From JAJRZX01 sp964472295 (GTDB lineage Bacteria; Desulfobacterota; GWC2-55-46; JADFVP01), in assembly GCA_964472295.1 (NCBI GenBank), contig CAYYJQ010000028.1, forward strand, positions 1-25,456: a DNA stretch of 25,456 nt, read 5' to 3'. Position 1 is the stretch's first letter. The number at the start of each line of letters is the position of its first letter. Of the stretch, positions 22,939-25,456 are shown in pieces. The position numbers and the translations under genes were made by a program. The notes beneath the pieces were generated by a model, which worked only from the letters and a program-made list of their open reading frames with translations, was not told the origin of the DNA and searched no databases.

Positions 22939-24135
22939 ATGGAAAGATTATTGAGCCTTGCGGGTTTTTTTGTCTTCATGGCCATAGCCCTGCTTGCCTC
23001 GGAGAAGAGAAAAAAGGTGAATTGGAGGCTCGTCCTATGGGGCGTTGGGCTTCAGTTCATACTGGCCCTTCTCATACTCAAGACCCGTCCGGGTCTTGTT
23101 TTTTTTGAGACCGCAAGGGTGGTCATGACCGGGCTCCTTGACTTTTCAGACGTGGGGGCGCGCTTTCTCTTTGGTTCACTTGTCAATAACCAGTCCCTTG
23201 GCGCCACTGTGGCCTTCAAGGTCCTTCCAACAATTATCTTCGTCTCCTCGCTCATGGGCGTGCTCTTTTATCTCCGCATCATTCAGGCCGTTGTCCGCGT
23301 CATGGCCTGGATCATGAGGCGGACCATGGGGGCCTCGGGGGCCGAGTCACTCCTTGCCGCCATGCTGGTCTTCATGGGCATCGAGTCAACAGTTGGTCTG
23401 AAGGAATATATAACCCGTATGACGCGTTCTGAGATATTCACCATAATGACCTGTTTTCTCGCCACAATCGCAGGTAGTGTAATGGCTGTCTACGTAAGTT
23501 TCGGGGCAAATGCCGGCCACCTTCTCGCCGCCTCCGTGATGAGCGCTCCTGCGGCCATTGTCATCTCAAAACTCATGATACCAGAACTTGATTCTCCCAT
23601 AACAGGTTCGAAGATGAGTGGCATACTCCAGAGTAGTGATGAGAATATAGTCGACGCCGCGGCCAATGGCGCAATGAGCGGCCTCCGTCTTGCCGCCTAC
23701 ATAGGGGCCATACTCATGGCCTTTGTGGCGCTTATAGGAATGCTCGACTACTTTCTCGGCTTCGCCAATACTTCCTTTGAATCCGCAAGCGGTTACGTCT
23801 TCGCCCCTGTTGCCTTTATCATGGGTGTTCCCTGGAAGGATTGTCTCTCCGTGGGCCAGCTCCTCGGAGTAAAGGTCATCTTCAACGAGTTTTTGTCTTA
23901 TCAGAAGATGGGAGAACTCATCGGCGCCGGGCTCCTTGAGAAACGCTCGGTCACCATAGCCACTTACGCGCTCTGCAGTTTTGCCAACTTCGGCTCAATC
24001 GCCATACTCATAGGGGCTGTTGGGGCCATAAGCCCGGAGCGAAAGAGGCTTGTGGCCTCCCTTGCCATGAAGGCCCTTCTCTCGGGTCTTCTCGCGAGTT
24101 TCATGACAGCGTCCATAGCGGGGATTCTGCTTTAA
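22939..24135 (+). CDS. CNT-family concentrative nucleoside transporter (NupC-like)
   Basis: 398 residues with about 9-10 hydrophobic segments, an inner-membrane symporter. Family stretches include the N-terminal pair of helices ending in a basic RKKVNWR loop, FMGIESTVGLKEYITRMTRSEIFTIM, and the C-terminal NEFLSYQKM followed by TYALCSFANFGSIAILIGAVGAISPERK, where CNT proteins bind nucleoside and cation. It probably imports nucleosides with H+ or Na+. It begins 78 nt after yjbQ with a weak Shine-Dalgarno. Nucleoside uptake would fit the adenosine-binding family member encoded earlier in the window, but they are not in one operon. Confidence 0.93.
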   Translation: MERLLSLAGFFVFMAIALLASEKRKKVNWRLVLWGVGLQFILALLILKTRPGLVFFETARVVMTGLLDFSDVGARFLFGSLVNNQSLGATVAFKVLPTIIFVSSLMGVLFYLRIIQAVVRVMAWIMRRTMGASGAESLLAAMLVFMGIESTVGLKEYITRMTRSEIFTIMTCFLATIAGSVMAVYVSFGANAGHLLAASVMSAPAAIVISKLMIPELDSPITGSKMSGILQSSDENIVDAAANGAMSGLRLAAYIGAILMAFVALIGMLDYFLGFANTSFESASGYVFAPVAFIMGVPWKDCLSVGQLLGVKVIFNEFLSYQKMGELIGAGLLEKRSVTIATYALCSFANFGSIAILIGAVGAISPERKRLVASLAMKALLSGLLASFMTASIAGILL

Positions 24136-24152
24136 AGACTGCTCTGCGCGCA

Positions 24153-24200
24153 GGGGAGGGGGGGATGGTGCGGGGCAGGGGGGAAAGGCCCTTGCCTTTC
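24153..24200 (+). other. G-run cluster followed by a hairpin between convergent genes
   Basis: Four runs of four to seven G (24153-24156, 24158-24164, 24172-24175, 24178-24183) with loops of 1-7 nt form a potential G-quadruplex on the plus strand. A perfect hairpin GAAAGGC-CCTT-GCCTTTC follows at 24183-24200, overlapping the stop of the minus-strand gene. No T-run follows on either strand. Confidence 0.5.
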
Positions 24201-25317
24201 AGAAGCAGGGCCTGCCCTCAACGAGTATATCCACCCACTCGCCGCCCTTGAGGGCCCTCATGGTTGGGCCGTAAAAGATGAAGTCCTGGTGAAATGGCAC
24301 AGAGACCGTGCCGCCAAAGCCCGCGTTGTCGCCAAGGGCTATGTGCACTGTGCCAAGAATTTTTTCTGTCTCCAGGATGTTGTCGGGCCGCGTGGCCCTG
24401 TCGTTTGTGCCTATGCCGAGTTCGGCTATGTTGCCTGCAAGGGGAACCTTCTTCAACTCTTCTTCAAGTACACGGGCGTAATCCTCGCCGTCCGATACAG
24501 ATACCGCGAGGCCCTCTCTTATCTCAATGGTTATTGGAGATGTGAGTTTTCTTGTGGGAGCCCACTCGAGAACAAGCCTTCCATTGGCCGTGCCCTCTAC
24601 TGGAGCGAGAAAGGCCTCTCCAGCCGGAAGGTTCCCATAGGCCCCTTTCTCTGTGAGGATGCCCGTATCGGCAAGAACAGGCCTCCCCTCAATGGAAAAC
24701 TCTATGTCCGTGCCGTTTGGAGCGGCTATACGTACGCGCGTAGCACCGGAGAGCCGTTCCTGAAGCGATATGGTACGGACCTCAAGGGCCTTCCAGTCAA
24801 CGGCCATTGAGGCCGAGAGCATGGAGCGCTCGAATATGGGCATGCTCGCGTACCTCGCACTCCCAACGTCTGTAAGGAATTTGCGGAACCTCGTATGGGT
24901 GGTTGAGTAGTTGCTTAGCGCCACTACGGCGTCAGGCATTGAGCCTGATTCCCTGATAATCTCCGAGGCTTCCTCAATTTCACCGTCAGAGGCCGTCTTT
25001 TCAAGTATCTTACCGAGGAGGCCGGCGTTCTGAAGCCCATCAACGGCCTCCTCTCCAAATGCCGCCCTCCAGAGCGACTCGTGGGGTTCCACGCCGTGGC
25101 CGCCGCCCGAGGGAAACTCAACGTACTCTGCCCTGCATATTGCCCTGCCGATCTTCGCGGTCTCTTTTGCTATTTCCTGAAGGTCAAGCCTTCTACGGCG
25201 CTCGTCCTCTCCCGGGGTTTCGCCGCCAGAAATAGTATCCGTAAAGACAAGGACGCGCTCTTCCTTCCTGACGCCAAGATTAAGGGTAAAGATCCTTTTT
25301 ATTACCTCATTTACCAT
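24199..25317 (-). CDS. M29-type metallo-aminopeptidase (leucyl aminopeptidase/AmpT-like)
   Basis: 372 residues, cytoplasmic, similar in length to aminopeptidase T/AmpS. The C-terminal domain carries counterparts of the known dinuclear metal ligands: Glu234 (LPAGEAF), Glu299 (IAELGIG), His325 (GTVHIALGDN), and His343 with Asp345 (FHQD). The 65-residue spacing of the two Glu residues agrees with the Thermus enzyme. The loop between the two His is shorter than in Thermus and has no obvious Tyr ligand, as in the wider leucyl-aminopeptidase branch. It would remove N-terminal residues from peptides. GAGAGG precedes the ATG, and a good promoter lies about 30-55 nt upstream. Confidence 0.85.
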   Translation of the reverse strand: MVNEVIKRIFTLNLGVRKEERVLVFTDTISGGETPGEDERRRRLDLQEIAKETAKIGRAICRAEYVEFPSGGGHGVEPHESLWRAAFGEEAVDGLQNAGLLGKILEKTASDGEIEEASEIIRESGSMPDAVVALSNYSTTHTRFRKFLTDVGSARYASMPIFERSMLSASMAVDWKALEVRTISLQERLSGATRVRIAAPNGTDIEFSIEGRPVLADTGILTEKGAYGNLPAGEAFLAPVEGTANGRLVLEWAPTRKLTSPITIEIREGLAVSVSDGEDYARVLEEELKKVPLAGNIAELGIGTNDRATRPDNILETEKILGTVHIALGDNAGFGGTVSVPFHQDFIFYGPTMRALKGGEWVDILVEGRPCF

Positions 25318-25342
25318 GAAGTTCCTCTCTTTTTTTACTCAC

Positions 25343-25371
25343 AGATTACAACAACGCATATGAACTGTCAA
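25343..25371 (-). promoter_or_regulatory. Sigma-70-type promoter of the M29 aminopeptidase gene
   Basis: On the minus strand a perfect -35 box TTGACA (25371-25366), a 17-nt spacer and TAATCT (25348-25343) lie just upstream of the gene, with an expected start point near 25336 and a leader of about 20 nt. Confidence 0.65.
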
Positions 25372-25419
25372 CGCGTCTCTGGTCCAAAGGGTTCATTCTT
25401 TAACAAAATAAGATATATA

Positions 25420-25449
25420 TTGACACTGAGGCTTTAAAAAGGGTAGAAT
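25420..25449 (+). promoter_or_regulatory. Sigma-70-type promoter reading out of the right edge
   Basis: TTGACA (25420-25425), an 18-nt spacer and TAGAAT (25444-25449) lie on the plus strand. The gene that it serves begins beyond the window. With the minus-strand promoter it forms a divergent pair about 50 bp apart. Confidence 0.65.
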
Positions 25450-25456
25450 ATTTAAG

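Overview
The window (about 25.5 kb, moderately GC-rich by eye, with frequent AGG Arg and ATA Ile codons) looks like the chromosome of a Gram-negative, anaerobic or facultative respiring bacterium. Grounds are periplasmic c-type cytochromes, a predicted lipoprotein murein transglycosylase, a c-type nitric oxide reductase and a soluble NAD(P)-type [NiFe] hydrogenase. A Nitrospirota- or Desulfobacterota-like source is a guess; no ribosomal RNA or other phylogenetic marker is present. I see no tRNA, rRNA, CRISPR array, insertion sequence or phage gene.

Layout. 1-2300 (+): a small Cys-rich YHS/TRASH-like protein with its own terminator, a GAF/HD-GYP signalling protein, a roughly 250-nt stretch of strong RNA hairpins ending in a U-tract, and a secreted monoheme cytochrome c. 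2332-6709 (-): a three-gene ion-homeostasis operon (CPA2 Na+/H+ antiporter, universal stress protein, P2A Ca2+-type ATPase). 6836-9800 (+): a maturation cluster of HypC, a HypC-HydE fusion and HydG. 13724-9797 (-), converging on it with overlapping stop codons: a four-subunit group 3b-like [NiFe] hydrogenase (hyhBGSL). 14051-18739 (+): norCBQD, diverging from the hydrogenase operon behind a CRP/FNR-like site. 18880-24135 (+): adenosine-specific kinase, a repeat-rich spacer, a double-SBP MltF-like transglycosylase, a triheme cytochrome, YjbQ and a CNT nucleoside transporter. 25317-24199 (-): an M29-type aminopeptidase. A consensus promoter fires out of the right edge.

The most interesting part is 6836-13724. 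HydE and HydG are known as radical-SAM maturases of [FeFe] hydrogenase, where HydG makes CO and cyanide from tyrosine. Here no hydA or hydF is visible. Instead the two sit with HypC, the [NiFe]-hydrogenase Fe(CN)2CO carrier chaperone, and one HypC copy is fused to HydE. Opposite them is a [NiFe] hydrogenase whose large subunit ends exactly at the last metal-binding motif, with no cleavable C-terminal extension. I infer that this may be a hybrid maturation route in which HydG/HydE supply diatomic ligands (perhaps CO under anaerobic conditions) to a HypC-type scaffold for a [NiFe] site. This is a hypothesis from gene content and domain fusion only.

How the genes could work together: hydrogenase exchanging electrons between H2 and NAD(P)H, NO detoxification or respiration by NorCB (with NorQ/NorD inserting the non-heme iron), small cytochromes as periplasmic carriers, and ion pumps and antiporters with Usp for stress homeostasis.
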